Shown here in pieces: positions 1 through 7,949 of a stretch of 44,365 nucleotides of DNA. Under the pieces are notes generated by a model, which saw nothing but the letters and a program-made list of their open reading frames with translations, was not told the DNA's origin and ran no database searches. Position 1 is the first letter of the stretch. The number at the start of each line of letters is the position of its first letter. Source of the stretch: an uncultured Gammaproteobacteria bacterium (lineage in GTDB: Bacteria > Pseudomonadota > Gammaproteobacteria > Steroidobacterales > Woeseiaceae); the NCBI GenBank assembly GCA_937899415.1, contig CALBPI010000012.1:1-44365 (forward strand). Reading direction: 5' to 3'. The position numbers were made by a program, and so were the translations under genes.

Positions 1-55
1 GCACCACCGTCCGCTGGGCTTCAACCAGCTGCTTTGCTACCTAAGCTACCGATCC
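1..55 (-). tRNA. partial Phe-like tRNA (anticodon GAA), cut by window edge
   Basis: Read on the minus strand from 55, the first 43 nt fold as a tRNA: 5' acceptor GGATCGG, T8 A9, D-stem GCTT/AAGC around a GG-containing loop, A26, anticodon stem GCTGG/CCAGC and loop TTGAAGC, giving anticodon GAA (Phe). The T-arm and 3' acceptor half lie beyond the window. The 12 nt after the anticodon arm do not yet show a T-loop TTC where a 5-nt variable loop would put it, so the molecule is either atypical or has a longer variable region. It starts 4 nt after the CCA of the Tyr tRNA. Confidence 0.55.
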
Positions 56-59
56 GTGT

Positions 60-144
60 TGGTGGAGAGGGAGGAGTCGAACCTACAAGACCCATTTGGG
101 TTCCCGGGTTACAGCCAGGCTATCTCGCCGGTGAAAGCCTCTCC
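60..144 (-). tRNA. tRNA-Tyr (GTA), divergent class II
   Basis: The 85-nt minus-strand gene has acceptor GGAGAGG/CCTCTCC, discriminator A and an encoded CCA. The anticodon arm is CCTGG-CTGTAAC-CCGGG, so the anticodon is GTA. A class II variable arm (CCC-AAAT-GGG) is present, as expected of tRNA-Tyr, and the T-loop contains TTCGA. It is atypical: position 8 is C rather than T, and the 3' T-stem strand is one base short if the acceptor is 7 bp. The usual gammaproteobacterial Tyr D-arm is not recognisable. It could be a phage-type tRNA or a decaying copy. Confidence 0.75.
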
Positions 145-149
145 GGTGT

Positions 150-226
<77 letters not shown>

Positions 227-270
227 ATTTACACAATCCGCATTGATAAAGAGCATTCCAGCGGGGCAAC

Positions 271-304
271 AAAAAACCCCGGTGGTTTCTGGAACCGACC
301 GGGG
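271..304 (-). terminator. intrinsic terminator upstream of the tRNA array
   Basis: On the minus strand a GC-rich stem (CCCCGGT pairing with ACCGGGG, extended by GGTT/AACC) is followed directly by six T. It should end the transcript of the 56-aa ORF about 66 nt after its stop codon and insulate the tRNA genes. Confidence 0.8.
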
Positions 305-369
305 TCTCTACGGGGAGTACTCCTGGAAGGTTCGCGTGTCGCGCCTCCCGAAATACGAGTACTGGAAGG

Positions 370-540
370 CTAGGCTAAGCGCGCCTCACAATTCGTGGGG
401 AGCGCATCAAAAAGGTCGAACGCAAAAAGCGACATCGGTGTCGTACTGGACAGGCGCACGCGACTGACCAGGCGGGCATAGGTATGCGCGTGCTGTTGAT
501 CGGCGATTGCGGTGTCGAGTTGGCGAACGGTCTTGTTCAT
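370..540 (-). CDS. 56-aa hypothetical protein, near-leaderless
   Basis: This short minus-strand ORF begins MNKTVRQLDTAIADQ and ends CEARLA. I do not recognise it. It is hydrophilic and basic in the N-terminal half, with a Phe-rich patch (LFAFDLFDAL) near residues 38–47, and no clear signal peptide. Its support is positional: a good promoter lies 10 nt upstream of the ATG, and a strong intrinsic terminator follows the stop. With so short a leader there is no room for a Shine-Dalgarno site, so it would be translated as a leaderless message. It lies just downstream of the XRE regulator. The alternative is a non-coding RNA of about 270 nt from the same promoter. Confidence 0.45.
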   Translation of the reverse strand: MNKTVRQLDTAIADQQHAHTYARLVSRVRLSSTTPMSLFAFDLFDALPTNCEARLA

Positions 541-550
541 AGCGAGAGCG

Positions 551-588
551 AGTATACGCAGCTACCTCTGCGGGTCAACACTAAAGTG
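551..588 (-). promoter_or_regulatory. sigma-70 promoter with two dyad operator candidates
   Basis: On the minus strand, -35 TTGACC (573–578), a 16-bp spacer and -10 TATACT (551–556). The spacer holds the inverted repeat CGCAG-N6-CTGCG. A second palindrome, CACTAAAGTG, sits at 579–588 directly upstream of the -35. Both are well placed for control by the XRE-type protein encoded immediately upstream (inference). Confidence 0.65.
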
Positions 589-625
589 AACAAAAGTTCT
601 GAAAAAGCGAACCGTACGATACGCG

Positions 626-1021
626 CTAGGGCTTCGTGCTGCGCTTCGCCTTGGCTTTGCGAACAGAGTTGAGCCAGTTTTCCAGTGTGGATTCCTGGCG
701 CGCCGTCAGATCGAGTGCGCCGGCCATGAGCTCGATCGTATCAATGACGCGGTTACGAATGGCGGCGCCGACCTCATCGCCGGGAATGCTCGGGCCTTTG
801 CCGAACAGGATCCAGCCGGGTGAGACATTGGTGATCTCGGCGATGGCCTCGATGATCTTCAGGTTGGGGTTCTTCGGCTCTGTGGTCTCAAGCCGATGCA
901 ATCCCGTTTTGGACAGGTTGATACCGTAGTCTTTGAGCGCAGTCCGAAGCGCTGCCGGGTTCATTTGCGCCCGCTGGCGCGCGGCGCGAATGCGACTGGC
1001 GATGTCTTTGGTGTCGTCCAC
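626..1021 (-). CDS. XRE/CI-like helix-turn-helix transcriptional regulator
   Basis: This 131-aa protein has an N-terminal HTH of the XRE (lambda repressor-like) type. It spans roughly residues 6–75: IRAARQRAQMNPAALRTAL, a recognition-helix region LSKTGLHRLE, then IIEAIAEITNVSPGWILFG, the motif that typically closes the phage-repressor HTH. The C-terminal 55 residues are helical and basic (KAKAKRSTKP tail), possibly for dimerisation; no LexA-like peptidase residues are seen. The start is GTG at 1021 without a strong ribosome site. It probably represses the promoter between it and the small downstream ORF, and possibly itself. Such regulators are typical of prophages and integrative elements, in line with the odd tRNA array downstream. 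Confidence 0.75.
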   Translation of the reverse strand: MDDTKDIASRIRAARQRAQMNPAALRTALKDYGINLSKTGLHRLETTEPKNPNLKIIEAIAEITNVSPGWILFGKGPSIPGDEVGAAIRNRVIDTIELMAGALDLTARQESTLENWLNSVRKAKAKRSTKP

Positions 1022-1051
1022 GATGGTCTGGCGTTCGTACTGGCAACAACT

Positions 1052-1079
1052 AGCATACCGCTGGTGCGGTGCCTGGACA
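1052..1079 (-). promoter_or_regulatory. possible promoter of the XRE gene
   Basis: Minus strand: TGTCCA (1074–1079), 16 bp, TATGCT (1052–1057), 30 nt before the GTG start. The -35 match is weak; the -10 is fair and preceded by G-G. Confidence 0.35.
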
Positions 1080-1090
1080 GGGAATGCGCG

Positions 1091-2314
1091 CTAAAACTTC
1101 TTCACGCTCTTGAGATACGCGGCAACGTCACCGTAGCCGCCAGACTTGCCGGAGAACTTCACGAGATTGCGCGCGGTCTTGAGCCACTCGAGTGTGCTGG
1201 GCGTTCCGGACTCAACAGCCTCGGCAAAGTCCGCGTTCGAGAGCCCGCGTTCGCTGCCGCCGTCGAGGATCTCGGCAAGCACCTGGTCTTTGGCCGCATC
1301 GATCAAGCCGTCGATATCGGCACCCGAATAGAAGTCGGTGGCCTTGGCCAGCGCGTCGGCGTCCAGGGCCTCGGTGGGGATGCCGGCCGTTTTCTGTCGG
1401 ATCATCTCGGCGCGATTGACGGCATCGGGTGGCGGCACGAACACCTGCCGCGCAAAGCGGCCGGGTCGTTTCATGGCCGGGTCGACGTCCCAGGGCATGT
1501 TGGTGGCGGCCAGTACGAGCACGGCGTCGTTCGCATCAGCAAACCCGTCCAGCTGAGCGAGAAATTCATTGACAACGGTGCGCGCGCCACTGGACATCGC
1601 TTTGGAGCGCGAGTACGCCAGCGCGTCCAGCTCGTCAAAAAACAAAACGCTGGGTTTCTCCTCGCGAGCCTGTTCAAAGAGTGCGGCCAGGTTGCGCTCG
1701 CTCTCACCCATCCACATCGTCAGGACGTCACTGATGCCAACCGCAATAAAGGTTGCGCCACACTCACCGGCGATCGCACGTGCCATGAGGGTCTTGCCGC
1801 AACCAGGCGGGCCGTAAAGCAGTACGCCGCCGCCAGCCTTCTTGCGGAAGCGCTGAAACAGGCCGGGGTTCCTGAAGGGCTCGATGATCTGCAGGCGCAG
1901 CTGCTTTTTGAGCTTCTCCATACCGACCACGTCGTCAAACGTGACGGCGGACGCCGCTTGCGGGCGCAGTGCCGTGACCTTGTCGCTGCCGCCAACGACA
2001 GACAGCGCGGGCCCCGTCGGTTGCGACGTTTCTATCAATGTCTCGAGTGACGCCACGGGCAAGAAGTCTGGCAGGGTTCGGGCCTTGCGGTAGGCCTCAA
2101 GGGCGCCGGTCCTGTCACCGCTGTCGAGCAGGCAACGGGCGATACCCGTCTGCGCTTGCGCATTGTCGCTTTCGGCGCGAAGGACGAGCTCGAACTGCTG
2201 CTGAGCCGCCTCAACGGCGCCCTGGTCCAGGAGGGCGTCGGCGTACTCAGCCCTCAGTTCGGTATCGAAGGGGTTCGCGAGCAACCCTTTTTCGTAATCA
2301 TCCAGCCCTGACAT
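1091..2314 (-). CDS. TPR–AAA+ ATPase
   Basis: A 407-aa protein. Residues 1–85 hold TPR-like helices (ADALLDQGAVEAAQQQFELV and a second unit). A classic AAA+ module follows at about 125–345, with Walker A GPPGCGKT at 168–175, Walker B SVLFFDELD at 222–230, sensor-1 Asn272 in AATN, arginine-finger motif RPGRF at 283–287, and SGAD near 330. It resembles the FtsH/Cdc48/katanin classic clade but has no protease domain. The C-terminus (TLEWLKTARN…YGDVAAYLK) resembles the end of katanin/Vps4-type ATPases. ATG at 2314 is chosen over a 41-residue upstream extension that overlaps the preceding gene. It is last in a three-gene operon with a TPR membrane protein and a four-helix membrane protein, so its substrate is probably at the membrane. 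The exact function is unknown. Confidence 0.85.
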   Translation of the reverse strand: MSGLDDYEKGLLANPFDTELRAEYADALLDQGAVEAAQQQFELVLRAESDNAQAQTGIARCLLDSGDRTGALEAYRKARTLPDFLPVASLETLIETSQPTGPALSVVGGSDKVTALRPQAASAVTFDDVVGMEKLKKQLRLQIIEPFRNPGLFQRFRKKAGGGVLLYGPPGCGKTLMARAIAGECGATFIAVGISDVLTMWMGESERNLAALFEQAREEKPSVLFFDELDALAYSRSKAMSSGARTVVNEFLAQLDGFADANDAVLVLAATNMPWDVDPAMKRPGRFARQVFVPPPDAVNRAEMIRQKTAGIPTEALDADALAKATDFYSGADIDGLIDAAKDQVLAEILDGGSERGLSNADFAEAVESGTPSTLEWLKTARNLVKFSGKSGGYGDVAAYLKSVKKF

Positions 2315-2330
2315 CTTTAGTCCCCGGCCG

Positions 2331-3221
2331 TTAGCGCATGATCCGACGGAGCAGGGACGGCCAGACCCAACTGTAAACCACGTAAACAATGAACACGGTT
2401 GCGATGGCGCCCTTGTAGGCCTCGAAGGGCGTGCCATCGAGCAGCGTGGATCGGAACATCGTCACGGCTACAAACCAGATCCCGATGGCGCCGCCCCAGC
2501 CCCACTTCTGCATAGGCCACAGCGGGATCATGGACCAGTGACCGGCAACGCGAAGCTCGTTGGCGCACTCAACGATTTCGGGGTCGTCGGGGTAGTTCAG
2601 CGCCAGCTCCGCAGCAATGCCCCTGGCCTCGCGGGTTTTGCCGCGGTCGAGCAGCATCTGCATGATGCGCAACGTTGTGCCCACCTGGTTGGGGTGCTCA
2701 CGCATGAGCGTGCGCAGCCTGCGCTTCTGTTCCGCATCCGGTTTCAGGATAAAGCCGCACAGCGTGTGTACATTCAGCGCGCCTTCGTGCTGCGGATTGA
2801 TGCGGAGCGCCTCGGCGGCGAGACGTTCCGCCTTCTCGATCATGTAGCTGTCGAGCATCACCTGCGCGTAGTCTGCGTAGAGATCCGCCGATTCCGGGTA
2901 ATCCTCGAGCATGGCCAACAACGACTGCTCCGCGGCCGCGTAGTCATCGCGTTCATGAAAGATCTGTGCCTGGACATAGCGCGCCGAATATGACGATGGC
3001 GCCTGTTGCAACACACGCGCCGCGAGCTCCTCGGCTGTCTCGAGGTCGTCCTTGAGCCAGGCGTTCCAGGCCGCGAGCTCCAGCAGATCGGTGCTGTCGG
3101 GGAACTGCTCCAGCGCCATGCCGAGGCGCTCCTCCGCAGCCACGTGGCGTCTGCGATTCACCAGTTCGCCGATCTGTGCGACCGCTGTGTCGTGATCGAT
3201 GGGTGCGTCGTCCATTGCCAT
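2331..3221 (-). CDS. TPR-repeat protein with C-terminal membrane anchor
   Basis: A 296-aa protein made mostly of tetratricopeptide-type helical pairs over about residues 10–225 (for example AAEERLGMALEQFPDSTDLLELAAW and AAEQSLLAMLEDYPESADLYADYAQV). Two hydrophobic segments follow (about 240–260 and 270–288), ending in the basic tail LLRRIMR. The TPR part would face the cytoplasm if both segments span the membrane. Its start codon overlaps the stop of the upstream membrane gene (TAATG), and the AAA+ gene begins 16 nt downstream, so the three are co-transcribed. The likely role is an adaptor or scaffold linking a membrane partner to the ATPase (inference). Confidence 0.8.
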   Translation of the reverse strand: MAMDDAPIDHDTAVAQIGELVNRRRHVAAEERLGMALEQFPDSTDLLELAAWNAWLKDDLETAEELAARVLQQAPSSYSARYVQAQIFHERDDYAAAEQSLLAMLEDYPESADLYADYAQVMLDSYMIEKAERLAAEALRINPQHEGALNVHTLCGFILKPDAEQKRRLRTLMREHPNQVGTTLRIMQMLLDRGKTREARGIAAELALNYPDDPEIVECANELRVAGHWSMIPLWPMQKWGWGGAIGIWFVAVTMFRSTLLDGTPFEAYKGAIATVFIVYVVYSWVWPSLLRRIMR

Positions 3222-3682
3222 TACGCAAGCTCTCCGTTGATTGCCACGAGTGTGCCCACCAGCAGATTGATGCCAAACGACGCGACAACAGCCACCGCGA
3301 CGGTCACATAGGGCGACGGCGGCGGGCGTCCCGAGAGATTCATGGTCCGGTACACCTGGCGGTGCAACAGGAAGAACGCGCCGCAGAGCCCAAAGCCAAT
3401 GGCGCGGATGTAGATTCTTGCTTCGCTGGGAATTCTGGGGGACTCCGGCCCCTCGCTGGCGGTAATCGCCCAGATGACGGCGCCGATACTAAGCGCTGCC
3501 GCCAGCAGCAGCCAGATCATGTCCTTGGCAAGACGTTTGAGTCGCGAGGCATTGATCATGGCCACCATGGTGACCGCCAGGCCGCCGCCAAAAAACGCAG
3601 CAGCAATCAGGGCACCAACAGAGTAGATCGGTACCAGGGTCGTTTCTGCCAGAGAGGGGGATAGCAGATCGTCGTCTTGCAT
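3221..3682 (-). CDS. four-helix integral membrane protein
   Basis: A 153-aa protein with four predicted membrane segments, near residues 18–43, 55–75, 90–106 and 125–148. A short basic loop (INASRLKRLAKD) follows the first and an arginine-containing stretch (HRQVYRTMNLSGR) follows the third. I do not recognise a family. It is the first gene of the TPR/AAA+ operon, overlaps the next gene by its stop codon, and has a good promoter 32 nt upstream. It may be the membrane partner of the TPR and AAA+ proteins. Confidence 0.75.
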   Translation of the reverse strand: MQDDDLLSPSLAETTLVPIYSVGALIAAAFFGGGLAVTMVAMINASRLKRLAKDMIWLLLAAALSIGAVIWAITASEGPESPRIPSEARIYIRAIGFGLCGAFFLLHRQVYRTMNLSGRPPPSPYVTVAVAVVASFGINLLVGTLVAINGELA

Positions 3683-3713
3683 TGGTCTTCTTGTTGCCGA
3701 CTGAGCGACTAAA

Positions 3714-3741
3714 ACTATACCAGTGCGGCCCGCTGGTGAAA
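3714..3741 (-). promoter_or_regulatory. promoter of the membrane–TPR–AAA+ operon
   Basis: Minus strand -35 TTTCAC (3736–3741), 16-bp spacer, -10 TATAGT (3714–3719). It lies 32 nt before the ATG at 3682. The rest of the gap to 3959 shows nothing recognisable. Confidence 0.55.
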
Positions 3742-3959
3742 TCCCGAAAGCCAGGGAAGGATCTCAAACCCCAATGGCACAACAATCAGCGCCGACAGCC
3801 GGGATCGGAGATATCGCTGCCACGCGGGGCCTCGATCGTGGAGTTTGCAGCGAGTTGCCCGTTTAGCCCGAGCGAGGGTCGCCGCGCGACAATCCGGCGC
3901 TCACAGCGCAGATCAGCGCGCAGTCGCCGAGAGAATCAGGAAGCCGAACGCAATGACGC

Positions 3960-4913
3960 TCAGCCAGCCGCGGTCATGGCGGCATTGGCAACGGCGGCCG
4001 CGGCGTCATCGATCAGGGCGTCGACGGTCGCGTGTCGCTCGGCATCGAAGCTCGCAACGCCTACGCTCCAGTTAATGTGCGCCTGCACCTCCGCCGGTAG
4101 CTCATCACGCAGGGCCGCAAGGCGCTTGAGGGCTGGCGCCGCCTGGTTCGTGGTGTTGGTCACAAGCACCACAAATTCGTCACCACCGATCCTTGCGATC
4201 ACATCGGCGGAGCGAAAGCAGCGTGTGAGCAGACGCGAGAACTCGGCGAGCACACCGTCGCCCACCTGGTGACCGTGTTGGTCATTGATGCGCGCAAAGT
4301 CATCGAGATCGAAGTAGAGCAGCTCGGCGACCGTGCCCAGGCGTTCGCATAGCGGCAGCACGTGGCTTGCGACCGCAAAGAAGCCGCGCCTGTTGATGAG
4401 CTGGGTGAGCTCGTCGACGGACGACTGCGCCAGTGTCACAAACTCCTCCTCGACCATGCGGGCGAGGTCGTCGAGGATCTCGAACTCCTTCTCGCTGAGC
4501 GTTCTCGGTGCGCGGTCGATGAGACACAGCGTGCCGATGCGTTGCCCTTCGGGTGCCTTGATGGGTCGACCGGCGTAGAACCGGATGTCGGGGTCCTCGG
4601 TGACGAGCGGGTTGTCATGGAAGCGCTCGTCTTCGGCGGCGTCTTCAACATAGAACACGGCATCGTCGAGGATGGCGTGCCCGCAGAAAGAAATATCGCG
4701 CCGCGTCTCGGTGGCATCGAGTCCCTGGCGAGACTTGAACCACTGCCGGTGGCTGTCAACGAGGCTGATCAGGCAGATATCGACATTGAAGATCTGCTTG
4801 GCCAACTTCGTGACCCGGTCGAACCGGTCCTCGGGATAGGTGTCGAGTATCTGCAGCGCGCGCAAGCAACTGATGCGCGCCGCCTCATCAATTGGAATCG
4901 CTGGTTTCTTCAT
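3960..4913 (-). CDS. GAF–GGDEF diguanylate cyclase
   Basis: A 317-aa soluble protein predicted to make c-di-GMP from two GTP. Residues about 15–150 are a GAF sensor of the type often found in short cyclases (LDTYPEDRFDRVTKLA…ISFCGHAI…FYAGRPI…GTLCLID). A GGDEF domain follows from about 165, with FDLDDFARIND, the catalytic loop GGDEF at 243–247 and an RSAD inhibitory site at 234–237, exactly five residues before it, so product inhibition is expected. The C-terminal end is degenerate: the usual AKxxGRN motif is absent. ATG at 4913 (MKKPAIPIDEAARI) is preferred to a longer upstream start because the conserved GAF region begins there. It is a single gene with no signal peptide. Confidence 0.9.
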   Translation of the reverse strand: MKKPAIPIDEAARISCLRALQILDTYPEDRFDRVTKLAKQIFNVDICLISLVDSHRQWFKSRQGLDATETRRDISFCGHAILDDAVFYVEDAAEDERFHDNPLVTEDPDIRFYAGRPIKAPEGQRIGTLCLIDRAPRTLSEKEFEILDDLARMVEEEFVTLAQSSVDELTQLINRRGFFAVASHVLPLCERLGTVAELLYFDLDDFARINDQHGHQVGDGVLAEFSRLLTRCFRSADVIARIGGDEFVVLVTNTTNQAAPALKRLAALRDELPAEVQAHINWSVGVASFDAERHATVDALIDDAAAAVANAAMTAAG

Positions 4914-5160
4914 GAAAAAGATCTGCCGCCTTTGTCTCGATAGCGTCCGAGTCTTAGGGAGCTTGAGCCCCTCGATCTGCGAGGCCGGACTTCCGCGCAG
5001 CACCGCCTGAAACCGCGCTGTCAGCAAGTCCAATCCGCCCGGGCGACGCCTGGGAGGCTATCTCTGACGCGACCTGCAATCACTTGAATGCGATGACCTT
5101 TTCGCCGCCCTGAATCGATGGCGTAGCGTGAAACGCCACCAACCGCCTTCGGAGTCTTCG

Positions 5161-5619
5161 ATGTCAAAACGCATCCTCGCAGCTGGTCTTGTGTGCTCGT
5201 TGGCGCTGCTGGCGGCAGCTTCCACGGCGGGTGACCTGCCCGACCGGGCATATCCGGCCAAAATGGTCAGAACCAAAGCTGACGAGACGCCGTTTCAATC
5301 CTTCTTCCCTGGGATCTCGCTGTATCCCCTGTATGGCACGTTTGAAGGGCCAGGTCCTCATTCGGTGATTGTGCGTAACGACCCCGCGATCGCGGAGGAG
5401 GTTGCCCACACCCATACCAACGGCTATTGGGCGGTGGTCGTGTCAGGGCGCCTGATGCACTGGGAGCTTTCTGAGCCTGACCGCGGTCCGATCCTGACCG
5501 CGGGTGCCTCCTGGTTTCAGCCCGGAGGCGTACCGCACGCGGACCTGTGCCTCGGGCCCGAGGTTTGCATCACCGTGATCAACTGGCTCGACGAAGGCGA
5601 CTTCAAGCCTGTCGAGTAG
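5161..5619 (+). CDS. secreted cupin-domain protein
   Basis: A 152-aa protein with a Sec signal peptide (residues 1–24, KRILAAGLVCSLALLAAAS, cut near STAG). A single small-barrel cupin follows: motif 1 around HTHTNGYWAVVVSG and motif 2 around GASWFQPGGVPHADLC. The His residues could bind one divalent metal. It resembles small periplasmic cupins of unknown substrate. ATG at 5161 is chosen because it starts the signal peptide; an upstream ATG at 5128 would add eleven polar residues. The membrane protein gene at 5629 begins 9 nt later, suggesting co-transcription. Confidence 0.75.
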   Translation: MSKRILAAGLVCSLALLAAASTAGDLPDRAYPAKMVRTKADETPFQSFFPGISLYPLYGTFEGPGPHSVIVRNDPAIAEEVAHTHTNGYWAVVVSGRLMHWELSEPDRGPILTAGASWFQPGGVPHADLCLGPEVCITVINWLDEGDFKPVE

Positions 5620-5628
5620 GCCAGCACC

Positions 5629-6348
5629 ATGGCATCTACGCATCCCTCGGATATCCTGGTGTTCGCCGCCGCAGCGCTAACCGCGCTCATCGCCGCGCAG
5701 TCTGTGCGTCACGTCTCGTCCGGGCGGCCTGAGCTTGCAGCGACAGCGCGATGGCTTGGCGTCGGTCTTGTGGCCTGGTCCGCCGTCGCAATCCTCGCGT
5801 CAACGATTTCGTTCTTCCCCCAGAAAACGACCTTCGTGGATGGCGATCTTCCGAGCTTCCTGGCGCTGAACACGCTCATCATGATGTTGCCTGGAATTTT
5901 CGTTGTGGCAGCGCTCGCATCCGAGCGGGTTCGCGCAGTCGCTTGGTTGGTACCCGCCTACGCCCTGATCGGCATTCACGTGTACCGGCTCGGCGGCGGT
6001 GCGATCGTCCAGCTTGGCCTCGAAGGACTGCTGCCGCCCTACATGGCCTACACCACCGGCTTCGGCGATATGATTGTGGGCGCGACAGCTCTCCCAATCG
6101 CGGTCGGGATGTACCGGGGATGGCGCGGCGCCCGCATCGCGGCCGGGGCGTGGGCTGCATTTGGGTTGCTGGAATTCACCAATGCGGTGGTTGCCGTTCA
6201 GCTGTCGTTTTTCGGCGTCCTGCAGCCGGACATTGAGCCCGCGATGGTTGGCTTTCCCCCGATGTCGACGATCTGCCTGTTTCAGTTGCCGTTTGGGGTC
6301 ATGACGCACATCTGGCTCCTGATGCGCCTCAGGAGGGGTCTCGCCTAG
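5629..6348 (+). CDS. polytopic membrane protein, unknown function
   Basis: A 239-aa very hydrophobic protein with about seven membrane segments, beginning near residues 9–24, 43–63, 80–98, 104–120, 140–160, 168–195 and 210–230. I see no catalytic motif. It follows the cupin gene by 9 nt and converges with the membrane gene on the other strand, overlapping it by 4 nt. It belongs to a run of small membrane proteins between 5.6 and 9.6 kb. Transporter or sensor roles are both possible. Confidence 0.7.
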   Translation: MASTHPSDILVFAAAALTALIAAQSVRHVSSGRPELAATARWLGVGLVAWSAVAILASTISFFPQKTTFVDGDLPSFLALNTLIMMLPGIFVVAALASERVRAVAWLVPAYALIGIHVYRLGGGAIVQLGLEGLLPPYMAYTTGFGDMIVGATALPIAVGMYRGWRGARIAAGAWAAFGLLEFTNAVVAVQLSFFGVLQPDIEPAMVGFPPMSTICLFQLPFGVMTHIWLLMRLRRGLA

Positions 6349-6767
6349 TCGCTTAGCGTGCTGCGCAAAAAATGGTCGATAATGCTGCGTCGAAACAGCA
6401 AGGCCAGCGCGACGAGTTGGCACACCAGGAACACGCCAATACCGGCATAAACGGTCATCGGTGACGCCATGTCGACTGGCATTGGGTGCAACGCCTGAGT
6501 GATGAGACCGTGCGAGTAATCAAACGCACCGAGTGCGTTGTAGATCACGAGTGCGCCCCAAACACGAACACCGCGACGCGCCCAGAACGCATACACCATC
6601 AGCGGCACCAGCATGCCGAGGATGGCATCGCTGAGCCAGGGACCAAACCAGGCGTCGGGTGCCGGTCCACCCAAAAACTCAACGGACGGCAGAAACAGCA
6701 CCGTCTGGGCTCGGAACACGGTTGCCCCCATAAGAAGCGCGATAGCCCACCGCGTCGACGCGTTCAT
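6345..6767 (-). CDS. four-helix membrane protein coupled to an AraC regulator
   Basis: A 140-aa protein with four predicted membrane segments (about 8–25, 42–62, 70–88, 103–126) and a short cytoplasmic-looking tail RRSIIDHFLRSTLSD. No family recognised. Its ATG overlaps the stop codon of the AraC gene upstream (ATGA), so the two are translationally coupled, and the regulator probably controls or senses something linked to this protein. It is about the size of the membrane protein downstream of the second AraC gene (9193–9582), but the two are not obviously homologous. Confidence 0.7.
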   Translation of the reverse strand: MNASTRWAIALLMGATVFRAQTVLFLPSVEFLGGPAPDAWFGPWLSDAILGMLVPLMVYAFWARRGVRVWGALVIYNALGAFDYSHGLITQALHPMPVDMASPMTVYAGIGVFLVCQLVALALLFRRSIIDHFLRSTLSD

Positions 6768-7858
6768 GCAGGCTCCTTGGTTTTGGTCTTACGAAGTTGT
6801 CGTGGTGTCATGCCGGTCCAACGTCGAAATGCACGCTGGAACGCGGTCGTGTCTCGGTAGCCGAGCAAGTGTGCGATCTGTTGGTTGCTGAGATCACTGC
6901 TTTTTAGGTAGCGCTCCGCGAGCTCCGTCCGCGTGGTTTCCAGGAGGTCCTGAAATGACGTGCTCTCGTCGCGCAGTCTCCTAAACAACGTGCTCTTGCT
7001 CATGTTCAGACGCGTGCTGACGTAGGCCAGTGTCGGTTCCGTGGTGCCCAGCGACTCGAGAATCGTGGCGCGAACCCGATGGGTCATGGGGCTGTCGCCA
7101 GCCATGATGAGGGCCTGCGCCTTGAGGTCGCGCTCCGTCGCTTGCCAGAGCGCATCGTTCCGCGAGATGAACGGTGTCTTCACCTGCAGGGTGGTGTAGC
7201 TGACTGAGGGTGGGCCTTCAACAGGGATCTGGCCAAACACGTCGATCAGTCTGGCGCGCTCACACTGCGGCAGCGGCAGGCGGATTCGGGTGGGAAAGAA
7301 CGGGCGCGTCGCCAAAATCGCCGCAGTGGCCTGAAGATTGATGAGCTGAGCACTACTGAGCGTTGCGGGCAGGTCAATGTGAGGCGGGTCGGCATCGATC
7401 CGCAGTGTGAATTCATCCAGCGTCCGCGGCATAACAAACCGCAGGGGACCAAAAATGTGTTTGTAACGGGCAAATCGTGCCAGGCCTGTCTCAAGATCCG
7501 GTGCGGTTGTCATCGCGAACAGAATCGGAATCGCGGGTCCGCTTGCCATGCGCAAGCCGAGCGTCTTGGGGATGTCAGGCACGTCGGACATTGACACCAT
7601 CGTGTTCCAGAGCTGACAAAACGCCTCGCTCGAGACCACAGGGCTGTCAGGGTCGCTGCGTGATCCGGCCAGTCCCGAAGACTCGAGAACGTCACTCCAT
7701 TCCAGCCCCAGCATCGCGCAGATGGGCCCTGAGAGAACCGTTGCGGTATGAAAAAGCGTGTTGTTCGAATCCGGGGTCAAGCGTCTGGCCGTCCTGTAAT
7801 AAGGGTCATTTCTGCCACATGGCCGAGATGGCGACAATTCGCCTGACCGGGATGGCAA
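6764..7858 (-). CDS. AraC-family regulator, Arabinose_bd/OruR type (copy 1)
   Basis: Up to 364 aa. The N-terminal ligand-binding part (residues ~35–235, with FAMTTAPDLETGLARFARYK) is of the kind seen in OruR/ArgR-like AraC proteins. The C-terminal AraC DNA-binding domain has two HTHs, the second around IAHLLGYRDTTAFQRAFRRWTGMTPRQLR. The furthest start is TTG at 7858; a later TTG near residue 27 is possible, because the conserved region begins around TLFHTATVLSGP. It is clearly a paralogue of the regulator at 9593–10660 (APDLETG and FRRWTGM stretches shared). It is coupled to the membrane gene downstream. Confidence 0.85.
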   Translation of the reverse strand: MPSRSGELSPSRPCGRNDPYYRTARRLTPDSNNTLFHTATVLSGPICAMLGLEWSDVLESSGLAGSRSDPDSPVVSSEAFCQLWNTMVSMSDVPDIPKTLGLRMASGPAIPILFAMTTAPDLETGLARFARYKHIFGPLRFVMPRTLDEFTLRIDADPPHIDLPATLSSAQLINLQATAAILATRPFFPTRIRLPLPQCERARLIDVFGQIPVEGPPSVSYTTLQVKTPFISRNDALWQATERDLKAQALIMAGDSPMTHRVRATILESLGTTEPTLAYVSTRLNMSKSTLFRRLRDESTSFQDLLETTRTELAERYLKSSDLSNQQIAHLLGYRDTTAFQRAFRRWTGMTPRQLRKTKTKEPA

Positions 7859-7949
7859 AGAAGTGAATGCATCTGCATACCAATGGCAGCAGACAGTCAG
7901 CTTTCAGAAACCTAGAGTGGATAGTCCTGCAGCCGGTCGAGGAAATCGT

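Noticed and set aside
896-2050. 384-codon plus-strand frame
   Set aside because: Antisense shadow of the AAA+ and XRE genes, whose motifs are on the other strand.
3742-3959. Possible small membrane ORF on the minus strand after the cyclase (ends LSVIAFGFLILSATAR)
   Set aside because: No start codon or ribosome site close upstream in that frame.
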